From Methanomassiliicoccales archaeon (GTDB lineage Archaea; Thermoplasmatota; Thermoplasmata; Methanomassiliicoccales; JACIVX01): 64,000 nt of DNA. This document shows positions 55,001-62,647 of the stretch, one piece after another. The position numbers and the translations under genes are program-made. Where the stretch lies: NCBI GenBank assembly GCA_014361295.1, contig JACIVX010000001.1, forward strand, positions 1,710,359-1,774,358. The letters run 5' to 3'. Positions within the stretch are counted from its first letter, which is position 1, and each line of letters begins with the position of its first letter. The notes beneath the pieces are model-generated. The model worked only from the letters and a program-made list of their open reading frames with translations. It searched no databases and was not told the origin of the DNA.

Positions 55001-55179
55001 GCGATTTCAAAATCTGTCTGTATCGTTGCTGGATTTGAATTCACGAGAACGGTTTCGAACCCCTCCTCCCTGAGAGATCTGCAGGCCTGCGAGCCAGAAA
55101 AATCAAATTCTGCAGCCTGACCGATAACAATTGGGCCGGAGCCGATGACCATCAGTTTCTTCGGTTTTCTCTCGGTCAT
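51940..55179 (-). CDS. carB: Carbamoyl-phosphate synthase, large subunit
   Basis: A 1079-residue full-length CarB. Two homologous ATP-grasp halves are visible: the first starts [19 protein letters not shown]-like (core [14 protein letters not shown]) with [17 protein letters not shown] and [19 protein letters not shown]; the second starts [18 protein letters not shown] with [23 protein letters not shown] and [17 protein letters not shown]. The C-terminal MGS-like domain is the allosteric part ([18 protein letters not shown]). It makes carbamoyl phosphate for pyrimidines and arginine with CarA. The start overlaps the carA stop by four bases. The 3' end runs 65 bases into the convergent EamA gene. 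Confidence 0.97.
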   Translation of the reverse strand: [1079 protein letters not shown]

Positions 55180-56255
55180 CGCATCTCCTCCAACATCGAG
55201 GCAAACTCGTCGAAGAGGAACGAAGTGTCCATTGGTCCTGGCGACGCCTCGGGATGATACTGGACGGAGAATATTGGGAGCTCCCTGTGCCTCATTCCTT
55301 CGACAGTACCATCGTTGACATTAATCTGGTCTGCCTGGAATCCTTCGTTGACCAAACTGTCTTTGTCCACCGCGTACCCGTGATTTTGTGATGTGATGAA
55401 AACCTTGTTCCTGAATTTGACAGGCTGATTCGCACCTCTATGACCGAATTTCATTTTGTAAGTTCGTCCGCCAAAGGCGAGCGCAAGAATTTGATTGCCG
55501 AGACATATCCCCATAATTGGATAATCTTCCTTGATTTTCTGGATCGTTTTAATGATTGTCTCTCTGAGTGCGGGATGTGCAGGATCGCCCGGACCGTTTG
55601 AAATGACGACACCATCAATATCATTGTTTCTGAAGAATTCTACAGGTGTATCGTACGGGATTTGAATGACGGTAAATCTTTTCTTCAGCTCTCTTAAAAT
55701 CCCGCCTTTGCATCCGCAGTCGAAGAGCGCGATCGTTTTTGCATTCTTTTTTTCATGCCTGATGATCCTTTTCACACTCGCTTCTCCAACGAGATTGTAC
55801 GCTGCTGGAAATGGCATTCTTCTGACCTTCTCTAAAACAGATTCCACGTCTTCCTCGTACGAGATTGCACCACGGAGCGTTCCATGCTCCCTGATCTTGA
55901 TGATCAGAGCTCTCGTATCAAGACCGTATATGCCTGGCACTTCGAACTCCTTGAGAAACTCGTCGAGCGTCTTTCCGCCGTACATCGGAGACGGCTCCTT
56001 ACAAATCTCCCTAACAATGAAACCACTAACTTGTACCCTTTCCGATTCGAAATCATGCGCATTGACGCCATAATTCCCGATCAAGGGAAAGGACATGATC
56101 AGGATTTGCCCTTTATAAGACGGATCGGTAAGGCTCTCCTGATAACCGGTCATCCCGGTGTTGAAAACGACTTCGCCAAAAACCGTCTTCTTAAAACCAA
56201 AGCCAACACCCTCGACAACACTTCCATCTTCGAGGATGAGGCGACACGAATCCAT
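55176..56255 (-). CDS. carA: Carbamoyl-phosphate synthase, small (glutaminase) subunit
   Basis: A 359-residue CarA. The N-terminal domain has LEDGSVVEGVGFGFKKTVFGEVVFNTGMTGYQE (core FNTGMTGYQESLTDPSY). The class-I glutaminase has VISNGPGDP, nucleophile Cys in MGICLGNQILALAFGG, KFGHRGANQPV and the catalytic His in SVQYHPEASPGPMD. It hydrolyses glutamine and channels ammonia to CarB. A TATA-like GATAAAGG on the minus strand at about 56290-56297 would give a leader of about 13 bases. The coupled carA-carB pair forms its own operon. Confidence 0.97.
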   Translation of the reverse strand: MDSCRLILEDGSVVEGVGFGFKKTVFGEVVFNTGMTGYQESLTDPSYKGQILIMSFPLIGNYGVNAHDFESERVQVSGFIVREICKEPSPMYGGKTLDEFLKEFEVPGIYGLDTRALIIKIREHGTLRGAISYEEDVESVLEKVRRMPFPAAYNLVGEASVKRIIRHEKKNAKTIALFDCGCKGGILRELKKRFTVIQIPYDTPVEFFRNNDIDGVVISNGPGDPAHPALRETIIKTIQKIKEDYPIMGICLGNQILALAFGGRTYKMKFGHRGANQPVKFRNKVFITSQNHGYAVDKDSLVNEGFQADQINVNDGTVEGMRHRELPIFSVQYHPEASPGPMDTSFLFDEFASMLEEMR

Positions 56256-56574
56256 CAGAGGGTGAAGGTATAGATGTGCGGTACTTAACCTTTATCCCCG
56301 ACGATCGGACAATATTCAATGGAATTGTCTAGGCTTGGACATGCTTAAAAGACATGGGAACTGACATTGTTATTAGGAATTCGGGCTCTTGGTATTCTCC
56401 TTGCTTCCTTATTTAGTGGTATTCAGGTAATTGAACTCAGGCACACCAAATGTCATCTCCTCAAATTCCATCAGCACTTCGTGGTTTCATGCGGAAACTG
56501 CGAACCCAATGACTAAAAGATAGGAGTGCGGAAGAACAAGATATGATTATGAATTTCGATATCTTGTTCCGACT
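56256..56574. other. Intergenic region with carA promoter and an 11-bp inverted repeat before pelA
   Basis: No gene is seen here. The left end carries the carA promoter. At the right end GAACAAGATAT (56534-56544) and ATATCTTGTTC (56559-56569) are perfect inverse copies with a 14-base spacer, ending five bases before the pelA ATG. The enclosed A/T-rich bases are the likely pelA TATA region, so the repeat would be an operator over the promoter. Confidence 0.5.
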
Positions 56575-57612
56575 ATGAAGATTCTTCATCAGGACAGAAA
56601 AAGCGGAAAGATCAAGGTTCAGATCGACTCCATTGATGATCTCTGGCATCTTTATAATATTATCCGTCCAGGCGATCGGATTACTGGCTCAACTTTCAGG
56701 CGGGAGGAGATCAAGACCGATAAGCTGAGGTCTGAACGGGGAGAGAAAAAAAGAATGACGCTTACCATTGCTGTCGAGAAACTCGAATTCCATGAAAGCG
56801 ATTCGAGGTTGAGAATTCTTGGTACGATCGTGGAAGGTCCTCAAGACCTCGGTTCCCATCATACATTCAATTTACAAGAAGGCGAAGTTGTTACGATCAC
56901 GAAGGATAATTGGCCTCGATCAGCGCTTGAAAGATTGCAGAGGGCCGTCGAAGATACGCGACGCCCGCGTTTGATTTTTGTATCGATCGAATACGATGAA
57001 GCACTCGTCGCAATGCTCACTCAGTTCGGTATCAAGGAGATTGCCAGAATAACGCGTCAATCTGCCGGAAAGATGTATGAGCAAAGCGAGAAAGAGGATT
57101 TTTATGGTGATGTGATCGACAAGCTTAAACAGGTTCATACTGGAGAGATGCCAGTTATCATACTCGGTCCTGGTTTCGCGAAGGAAGCGCTTCTTGCTGA
57201 GGGAAAGCGACGTGCACCTGAGATTTTCACGAAATCCTTTATTTTCCATACTGGTCAAGCTGGAATGGCGGGAATTCATGAGATCATGAAGAAAGGCATA
57301 GGCGCTGACGTTTTGAAAGATTCAAGAGTGGCAGCGGAAACGAAACTCGTTGAGGAAGTTCTGACGGAAATCGCAAGAAATGGCCCTGTGGCGTATGGTC
57401 CTCGCAACGTCGAAAACGCTGTCACCTCTGGTGCTGTTCGGATCCTTCTGATCGTCGATTCATTGTTGAGGGAAAATTATATGGAGGACATCATCAAGAA
57501 AGTCGAGGAGGCACGGGGCACTGTCGTGATCGTCAGCGAGCATCATGAGGCAGGTAAGAAACTCAAGGGACTCGGCGGAATCGCGGCCCTTCTGCGATTT
57601 AAAATTGAATGA
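56575..57612 (+). CDS. pelA: Pelota (Dom34) ribosome-rescue factor
   Basis: A 345-residue three-domain Pelota. Residues 1-130 are the Sm-like domain: DSIDDLWHLYNIIRPGDRI, VEKLEFHESDSRLRILG, GSHHTFNLQEGEVVTITK. The middle domain has the eRF1-like Rossmann core (VIILGPGFAKEALL). The C-terminal domain has GPVAYGPRNVENAVTSGAV and VSEHHEAGKKLKGLGGIAALLRF (core GKKLKGLGGIAALLRF). It enters stalled ribosomes with aEF1-alpha and ABCE1 to release them. The ATG at 56575 is preceded at once by the inverted repeat at 56534-56569. The gene appears monocistronic. Confidence 0.96.
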   Translation: MKILHQDRKSGKIKVQIDSIDDLWHLYNIIRPGDRITGSTFRREEIKTDKLRSERGEKKRMTLTIAVEKLEFHESDSRLRILGTIVEGPQDLGSHHTFNLQEGEVVTITKDNWPRSALERLQRAVEDTRRPRLIFVSIEYDEALVAMLTQFGIKEIARITRQSAGKMYEQSEKEDFYGDVIDKLKQVHTGEMPVIILGPGFAKEALLAEGKRRAPEIFTKSFIFHTGQAGMAGIHEIMKKGIGADVLKDSRVAAETKLVEEVLTEIARNGPVAYGPRNVENAVTSGAVRILLIVDSLLRENYMEDIIKKVEEARGTVVIVSEHHEAGKKLKGLGGIAALLRFKIE

Positions 57613-57963
57613 TATTTAGAATTGAATGATTCTTTATTTCCATAAACAACCCCATATCAAGATGTTAATTTTAAATCGTTTCAATCATTCAGGGCAACAT
57701 TATTATATGATTTTTCTATTAGCATAGAAACGAATGACAGTCCCTGTTGTAGTGCAATTGCCCTGATTTCTGGGCATTCAAGTTGCGCTGGAGGGATCTT
57801 GTCCATAAATGGACTATTTGCTTGAATATATGTCGAATAACTATCAAATTGGGTAAATATTTGAACAATAGTGCGGAAAGAACTATCTATATGTTGTTCG
57901 ATGACCCTGCCATTTGCTCCCTGACTGCAAATTACAAGAATCGAAATCAAAGAGGCATGTGAG
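57613..57963. other. Gap upstream of the homocitrate-synthase-like gene
   Basis: On the minus strand a frame of about 89 codons (57681-57950, possible TTG start) reads like a protein in places (GRVIEQHIDSSFRTIVQIF, QLECPEIRAIALQQG) but has no known family and no good start. I do not call it a gene. Otherwise A/T-rich sequence that should hold the promoter of the next operon. Confidence 0.3.
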
Positions 57964-59139
57964 ATGATGAAGGATAAGCAATTGGTCATTGCCAAATTGA
58001 GCAAGAGTCCGATCAATATCTGTGACACCACCCTGAGGGATGGAGAACAGGCTGCAGGCATCGTCTTTGCGAATATCGAGAAAATTAGAATTGCAAAGCT
58101 GCTTGACGAGATCGGTGTCCAGCAAATCGAAGCCGGAATTCCAGCAATGGGTGGTGATGAGAAAAAGTGCGTCAAGAAAATCGCGCAACTTGGCCTCAAT
58201 GCGTCTGTTTTGGGTTGGAATCGGGCAAACATCGAAGACATTTCGCACAGCATCGATTGCGATGTTGATGCGGTTGCGATCTCCATGTCCTCTTCCGATA
58301 TTCATATTGAACACAAACTGAGAAAAACTAGGGAGTGGGTTATCGAGCGATTAGTTGAATCAATCGAGTATGCGAAATCTCATGGTCTCTATATCTCGGC
58401 AAATGCTGAAGACGCTTCCCGTGCGGATAAGGAGTTTCTCATTCAATTTGCCAAAGCAGCCGAGGATGCTGGCGCGGACAGGCTCCGTTATTGCGATACG
58501 CTGGGGATTCTGGAGCCCCGCGGGACTTTCGATGCGATTGCCTCACTTATCAAAGAAGTCGATCTGGAAATCGAGATGCACACACATAACGACTTCGGTA
58601 TGGCGACGGCTAATGCCATCGCTGGCGTTCAGGCTGGTGCAACCTTCGTAAGTACAACGGTTCTTGGTATCGGGGAAAGGACTGGAAACGCTCCACTTGA
58701 AGAAATCGTTATGGCGGCGAAGCATTTGCTGAAGATCGATACGGGCATCGAGACACAGCGATTCCGCGAGATCGCAGAGTACGTGGCGCGAGCAGCTGGT
58801 AGAACAATACCTGATTGGAAACCCATCGTTGGTTCGAACTGCTTCGCGCATGAAGCGGGAATTCACACCGATGGTGTGATGAAGTATCTCAGCAATTATG
58901 AGCCCTACTCCCCCGAAGAAGTCGGAATGACTAGGAAGATCATCATCGGCAAGCATTCGGGGCGGCACACGATTATTCAGGTTCTTAAGTCTAAGGGCAT
59001 TGAGATCGATGAGAAGACGGCAACCGACCTCCTAGAACTTGTGAGGGCGACATCGATCAGCCTGAAGCGGAGCCTTTCTGAAAACGAGCTTGTTTATATT
59101 TATCAGGATTACAAGGCTGGCATGTTCGAAAAGACATAA
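57964..59139 (+). CDS. Homocitrate synthase / Re-citrate synthase-like acyltransferase (AksA/NifV group)
   Basis: A 391-residue enzyme of the 2-isopropylmalate/homocitrate synthase family. The TIM barrel has INICDTTLRDGEQAAGIVF with the catalytic Arg and metal Asp, IEAGIPAMGGDE, ISMSSSDIHIEHKL, DRLRYCDTLGILEP, EMHTHNDFGMATANAIAG (metal His pair) and GIGERTGNAPLEEIV. GIPAMG with HIEHKL fits the homocitrate/Re-citrate branch, not LeuA; it also lacks the LeuA regulatory domain. It condenses acetyl-CoA with 2-oxoglutarate (coenzyme B or lysine route) or with oxaloacetate (Re-citrate). It leads a four-gene run with aconitase-type subunits and a decarboxylating dehydrogenase. Confidence 0.88.
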   Translation: MMKDKQLVIAKLSKSPINICDTTLRDGEQAAGIVFANIEKIRIAKLLDEIGVQQIEAGIPAMGGDEKKCVKKIAQLGLNASVLGWNRANIEDISHSIDCDVDAVAISMSSSDIHIEHKLRKTREWVIERLVESIEYAKSHGLYISANAEDASRADKEFLIQFAKAAEDAGADRLRYCDTLGILEPRGTFDAIASLIKEVDLEIEMHTHNDFGMATANAIAGVQAGATFVSTTVLGIGERTGNAPLEEIVMAAKHLLKIDTGIETQRFREIAEYVARAAGRTIPDWKPIVGSNCFAHEAGIHTDGVMKYLSNYEPYSPEEVGMTRKIIIGKHSGRHTIIQVLKSKGIEIDEKTATDLLELVRATSISLKRSLSENELVYIYQDYKAGMFEKT

Positions 59140-59150
59140 AGGTGAAGATG

Positions 59151-60404
59151 ATGGGAACGATTTCGGAGAATATCATATCAAATCATATTGGTGCACAGGT
59201 TGAAGCTGGCGACATCGTCGTGGTGCCAGTTGATTTTATTATGAGCCAGGATGGAACCACTGCGTTGACAATACAGGCATTCGAGAAAATGGGTGGGAAA
59301 TCCGTCTATGCGCCAGATCGATACGCGATCGTCATCGATCATAATGCGCCATCACCGGTCGAAGGTGTATCGAATATACACAAAGAAATGAGGCGCTTCG
59401 CTTCGCAACACGGCACAATTCTCTATGATGTGGGCGAGGGTGTATGCCATCAGTTGATGCCAGAAAAGGGCCATGCTCTGCCAGGCAGCATTGTCATCGG
59501 TGCCGATTCCCACACTTGTACTTATGGTGCACTTAACGCCTTTGCAACAGGGATGGGTTCAACGGATGTTGCTGCAGCACTCATCAGTGGGAAAACGTGG
59601 TTGAAGGTGCCCTCAACGATTAAACTCATCTACAACGGCATTCTGCAGCCAGGTGTTTTTTCGAAAGACGTCGCGTTATATATGGTCGGATCGTTGACCG
59701 CTGATGGTGCGACATACAAGGCGCTGGAAATCTATGGAGAGGTCATCGACGCTTTGTCCGTCGAAGCGCGAATGACAATAGCTAATATGGCTGTTGAGAC
59801 AGGTGCGAAGGTCGGACTGATGCGATGCGATGGAAAGGTCGTTGATTATCTCAGGGGTCGGACATCTAAGATGATCAAAGGAGTCGAAGCGACGGATGAC
59901 GCAGTGTATGAAAAAGTGATTAAAGAGGATCTTTCTAAACTTCCACCGCAGGTTGCGAAGCCGCATCAGGTCGATCAGGTTGTGCCAGTTGATGATGTTC
60001 TTGGCGTCGAGATCAATGAGGTTTTCATCGGAACATGTACAAATGGACGGCTCGAAGACCTGCGCATCGCAGCTAGAATTCTCGATGGCAAGAAGGTGGC
60101 GAACCGAACAAGGTTGATCGTCGCACCAGCCTCAAGAGAGATTTATTTGAAGGCGTTGGAAGAGGGAATTCTTGCAAAGATCGTGAAGGCTGGAGGGGTC
60201 ATCCTTACGCCTGGTTGCGGCCCGTGTGTCGGCACTGGTGGTGGTATACCAGCTGACGGCGAAAACGTTCTTTCGACAGCAAACCGCAATTTCAAGGGAC
60301 GCATGGGCAATTCGAAGGCGTTCATCTATCTGGCGAGTCCTGCAACGGCTGCCTATTCGGCGATCAACGGCGTGATTTCTGATCCTAGAGAGGTGTTTCA
60401 ATGA
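59151..60404 (+). CDS. Aconitase-superfamily dehydratase, large subunit (homoaconitase/isopropylmalate-isomerase type)
   Basis: A 417-residue LeuC/HacA-type protein. The three [4Fe-4S] Cys are in GADSHTCTYGALNAF, FIGTCTNGRLEDL and TPGCGPCVGTGGG. Other active-site blocks are VDFIMSQDGTT, VIDHNAPSP and ARMTIANMAVETGAKVG. It needs the small subunit encoded next. Substrate (citrate, homocitrate or isopropylmalate type) cannot be fixed from this subunit. The ATG at 59151 lies five bases after GGTGA; GTG at 59142 and ATG at 59148 are alternatives. The gap to the upstream stop is about a dozen bases, and the downstream gene overlaps by four. Confidence 0.92.
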   Translation: MGTISENIISNHIGAQVEAGDIVVVPVDFIMSQDGTTALTIQAFEKMGGKSVYAPDRYAIVIDHNAPSPVEGVSNIHKEMRRFASQHGTILYDVGEGVCHQLMPEKGHALPGSIVIGADSHTCTYGALNAFATGMGSTDVAAALISGKTWLKVPSTIKLIYNGILQPGVFSKDVALYMVGSLTADGATYKALEIYGEVIDALSVEARMTIANMAVETGAKVGLMRCDGKVVDYLRGRTSKMIKGVEATDDAVYEKVIKEDLSKLPPQVAKPHQVDQVVPVDDVLGVEINEVFIGTCTNGRLEDLRIAARILDGKKVANRTRLIVAPASREIYLKALEEGILAKIVKAGGVILTPGCGPCVGTGGGIPADGENVLSTANRNFKGRMGNSKAFIYLASPATAAYSAINGVISDPREVFQ

Positions 60405-60913
60405 ATCTGCTGAGGGGAAGAGCCCATCGATTTGGAGACAACATTAACACCGATTATATCATTTCGGGGAAGTACAAGTTTAAGACTTTAGACATAAACG
60501 AAATGGCTAAGCATGTGATGGAGGATCTGAGACCTGGATTTTATGATGAAATCGAACACGGCGATTTTATCGTCGCAGGGCGGAATTTCGGATGCGGGTC
60601 AAGCAGAGAACAAGCGCCGCTCGTTTTGCAAGCCGCGGGTATCGGAGCTGTCATTGCCGAATCTTTCGCAAGGGTTTTCTATCGAAACTGCATTAATGTT
60701 GGTTTGCCAGTATTGGAATGTGACACCTCGAGTATCGAGGATGGCGACGAGCTCCAGGTGGATCTTAGGAAGGGGTTGATCAGGATCGTTGCAAAGGGAA
60801 CGATCATCAAGGCGAAGCCTCTTCCCGCCGTGATGGTCAGGATCCTTGAAGATGGCGGGCTCGTCGAGCATTTCAGGAAGCATGGCGGATTCAAAATCAA
60901 TGAAGAGGGATAA
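60401..60913 (+). CDS. Aconitase-superfamily dehydratase, small subunit
   Basis: A 170-residue LeuD/HacB-type swivel domain: [20 protein letters not shown], then [21 protein letters not shown] with the active-site Ser/Arg, [17 protein letters not shown]. The substrate-recognition loop reads [10 protein letters not shown], one residue longer than the YLRT of archaeal homoaconitase or the YLV-type of isopropylmalate isomerase, so neither can be assigned by that rule. It overlaps the large subunit by four bases and is followed after one base by the dehydrogenase. Confidence 0.9.
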   Translation: MNLLRGRAHRFGDNINTDYIISGKYKFKTLDINEMAKHVMEDLRPGFYDEIEHGDFIVAGRNFGCGSSREQAPLVLQAAGIGAVIAESFARVFYRNCINVGLPVLECDTSSIEDGDELQVDLRKGLIRIVAKGTIIKAKPLPAVMVRILEDGGLVEHFRKHGGFKINEEG

Positions 60914-60914
60914 G

Positions 60915-61913
60915 ATGAGAAAAGTTGTACTTGTTCCAGGTGATGGCATCGGCCCCGAAATTACAGATGCCGCAGTGAAGGTTGTCGAGGCAAGCGGCGC
61001 GAAGATCCAATGGGAAAAGGTTGAGGCCGGTGCGAAGGTCATGCAGGAGATCGGGAGACCGATACCGCCGAGATTCTTTGAATGGGCAATCGAGACGGGC
61101 GTTGTTCTCAAGGGGCCAGTCACAACTCCAATTGGATCTGGCTTCAAGAGCGTGAATGTAACAATCCGACAGCGCCTCAACCTCTTTGCGAACGTGAGGC
61201 TTGTCAAATCGATTCCAGGCGTCAAGGCACTCCACAGCAATGTCGATATTGTCATCGTGAGAGAGAATACGGAAGGTCTCTACTCTGGCGTGGAGAGAGA
61301 ATCGAGTTATGGTGCGGTAGAGAGTGTTAAGATCACTTCTGCCGAGGCAAGTAAACGCATCGCGAAGTTTGCTTTCGAATATGCCCTTGCGAACGACAGA
61401 AAAGAAGTGGTAGCGGTTCACAAGGCAAATATTTTGAAGAAGGGTGATGGTCTTTTCTTAAGATGCGTTGGCGAGATCGCGTCCGGCTATCCAAGCATTA
61501 AATTCAGAGACATGCTCGTTGATAATGCCGCATTCCAGCTCGTCACAAATCCCTCACAGTTCGACGTGATCGTGACGCAAAATCTCTATGGAGATATACT
61601 CTCAGAGCTGTGTGGCGGTCTCATCGGCGGACTCGCGCTCATGCCGGGGGCTAATTTCGGCGAGAACATCGGCATGTTTGAAGCAGCTCATGGAAGCGCA
61701 CCCGATCTTGCTGGAAAGGGTATCGCGAACCCTACTGGCATCATCCTGTCTGCTGCGTGGATGCTCGATTATATCGGCATGAAAAGTGAGGCTGATAAGA
61801 TTAGGAATGCAATTTATAAGGTGCTTGGAGAAGGGAAGGTGTTGACACCTGACATGGGTGGAAGTGCAACAACCGAGCAATTTACGGAAGCGGTGATCGC
61901 CGCTTTGGGATAA
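60915..61913 (+). CDS. Isocitrate / homoisocitrate / isopropylmalate-type dehydrogenase
   Basis: A 332-residue beta-decarboxylating dehydrogenase: VVLVPGDGIGPEITDAAV, KGPVTTPIGSG, then SVNVTIRQRLNLFANVRLVKS, IVRENTEGLYSGVE, the catalytic Lys in AVHKANILKKGDG, VTQNLYGDILSELCGGLIG, and AAHGSAPDLAGKGIANPTG. The S-x-N-V-x-x-R-x-x-L-x-L-x-A-N-V-R pattern is that of NAD-type isocitrate dehydrogenases; many isopropylmalate enzymes have a Leu/Glu-rich loop there. This favours isocitrate or homoisocitrate. The ATG at 60915 follows GAGGG by four bases; the longer open frame to 60846 overlaps the small-subunit gene. Confidence 0.9.
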   Translation: MRKVVLVPGDGIGPEITDAAVKVVEASGAKIQWEKVEAGAKVMQEIGRPIPPRFFEWAIETGVVLKGPVTTPIGSGFKSVNVTIRQRLNLFANVRLVKSIPGVKALHSNVDIVIVRENTEGLYSGVERESSYGAVESVKITSAEASKRIAKFAFEYALANDRKEVVAVHKANILKKGDGLFLRCVGEIASGYPSIKFRDMLVDNAAFQLVTNPSQFDVIVTQNLYGDILSELCGGLIGGLALMPGANFGENIGMFEAAHGSAPDLAGKGIANPTGIILSAAWMLDYIGMKSEADKIRNAIYKVLGEGKVLTPDMGGSATTEQFTEAVIAALG

Positions 61914-62314
61914 TTTTTGGCATTATTTCGTCTTTAAAGGATCTTTCCTTTTCATGTTCTCTCTAATAATATCCAATTCTTTCTCTTCAGCGAAATTTCC
62001 TTTCAGTTGCGCTGTTAATTTTTTTTAAAGATGATATTGAGATTATCTATCGGGAATCTAGAAATTTCAGCAGGTCTTCAGTTGGCTTTAGAGATCCTTT
62101 TCATCACTAACCAATGGATGTCAATAGGATACCTATCCAAACTCATATTCTTCCGTATGAATGTTGTATTGATCCGGACGGGTTTATTAACTATTGAATT
62201 CGGTCGTATTTTTAAATCAAATTGCGTACGCTTTTCCACTATTCTTTTCATTAACGAGATTAATCAATAAACGAGAGTCCCGTAATCATCTAAGATAGAT
62301 TTTCACTATTCGGT
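61914..62314. other. Gap after the aconitase/dehydrogenase run, with T-run terminator
   Basis: No supported gene. T-rich segments follow the operon; the best terminator candidate is eight T at 62019-62026. A 79-codon frame at 62031-62270 on the plus strand is rich in Ile/Leu but has no family or ribosome binding site. Confidence 0.4.
62019..62026 (+). terminator. T-run terminator of the homocitrate-synthase-like operon
   Basis: Eight consecutive T lie about 105 bases past the dehydrogenase stop, after a generally T-rich stretch. No strong stem is present, as is common for archaeal terminators. Confidence 0.4.
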
Positions 62315-62640
62315 CTAGAACTTCCCGAATCTTTCCCTTGTAGCGTCACGGATCGAACACCGGTCTGGCGCCTCTCCATCAATCGTATAGCCACGGGCAT
62401 CGCATATGTATACATCGTCTAGCCTGACGTCCTTCCCGTTTTCGACCGCCTGCTTTGTATTCTGATACATGCCTGTATGTATTTTCTCGGCCACGAGAGC
62501 CACACGTTCGTTCTCTGAGCAGCTCTCTCTTCCTGGCGTTTCGCTACTGCAGTGAACGCGGGTTACATTTCCTCGACTTCATAATACGCGCCGCCGATCC
62601 CATCTGGAGATTGTCTACCGATCCACGTATCAGTCCGAGC
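62315..62640 (-). pseudogene. Rubrerythrin remnant
   Basis: The minus strand carries the C-terminal half of a rubrerythrin in several frames. Reading from the right: GSVDNLQ in one frame, GGAYYEVEEM in the next, a TAA where Tyr is expected, PAFTAVAKRQEERAAQR, a shift, then ALVAEKIHTGMYQNTKQA and VENGKDVRLDDVYIC. The rubredoxin-like tail reads YICDARGYTIDGEAPDRCSIRDATRERFGKF in pieces, where both C-x-x-C pairs have lost their second Cys (CDAR, CSIR). The N-terminal di-iron half is missing, and the intact Lrp-type frame begins where it should be. Loss of frame and of all metal-site partners shows a dead gene. Rubrerythrins remove hydrogen peroxide in anaerobes. Confidence 0.8.
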
Positions 62641-62647
62641 GCCATAA

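Noticed and set aside
57681-57950. Minus-strand frame of about 89 codons upstream of the homocitrate-synthase-like gene
   Set aside because: Only a TTG start, no ribosome binding site, no family; it overlaps the promoter of the next operon.
62031-62270. 79-codon plus-strand frame after the terminator
   Set aside because: Ile/Leu-rich A/T DNA with no ribosome binding site or recognisable family.
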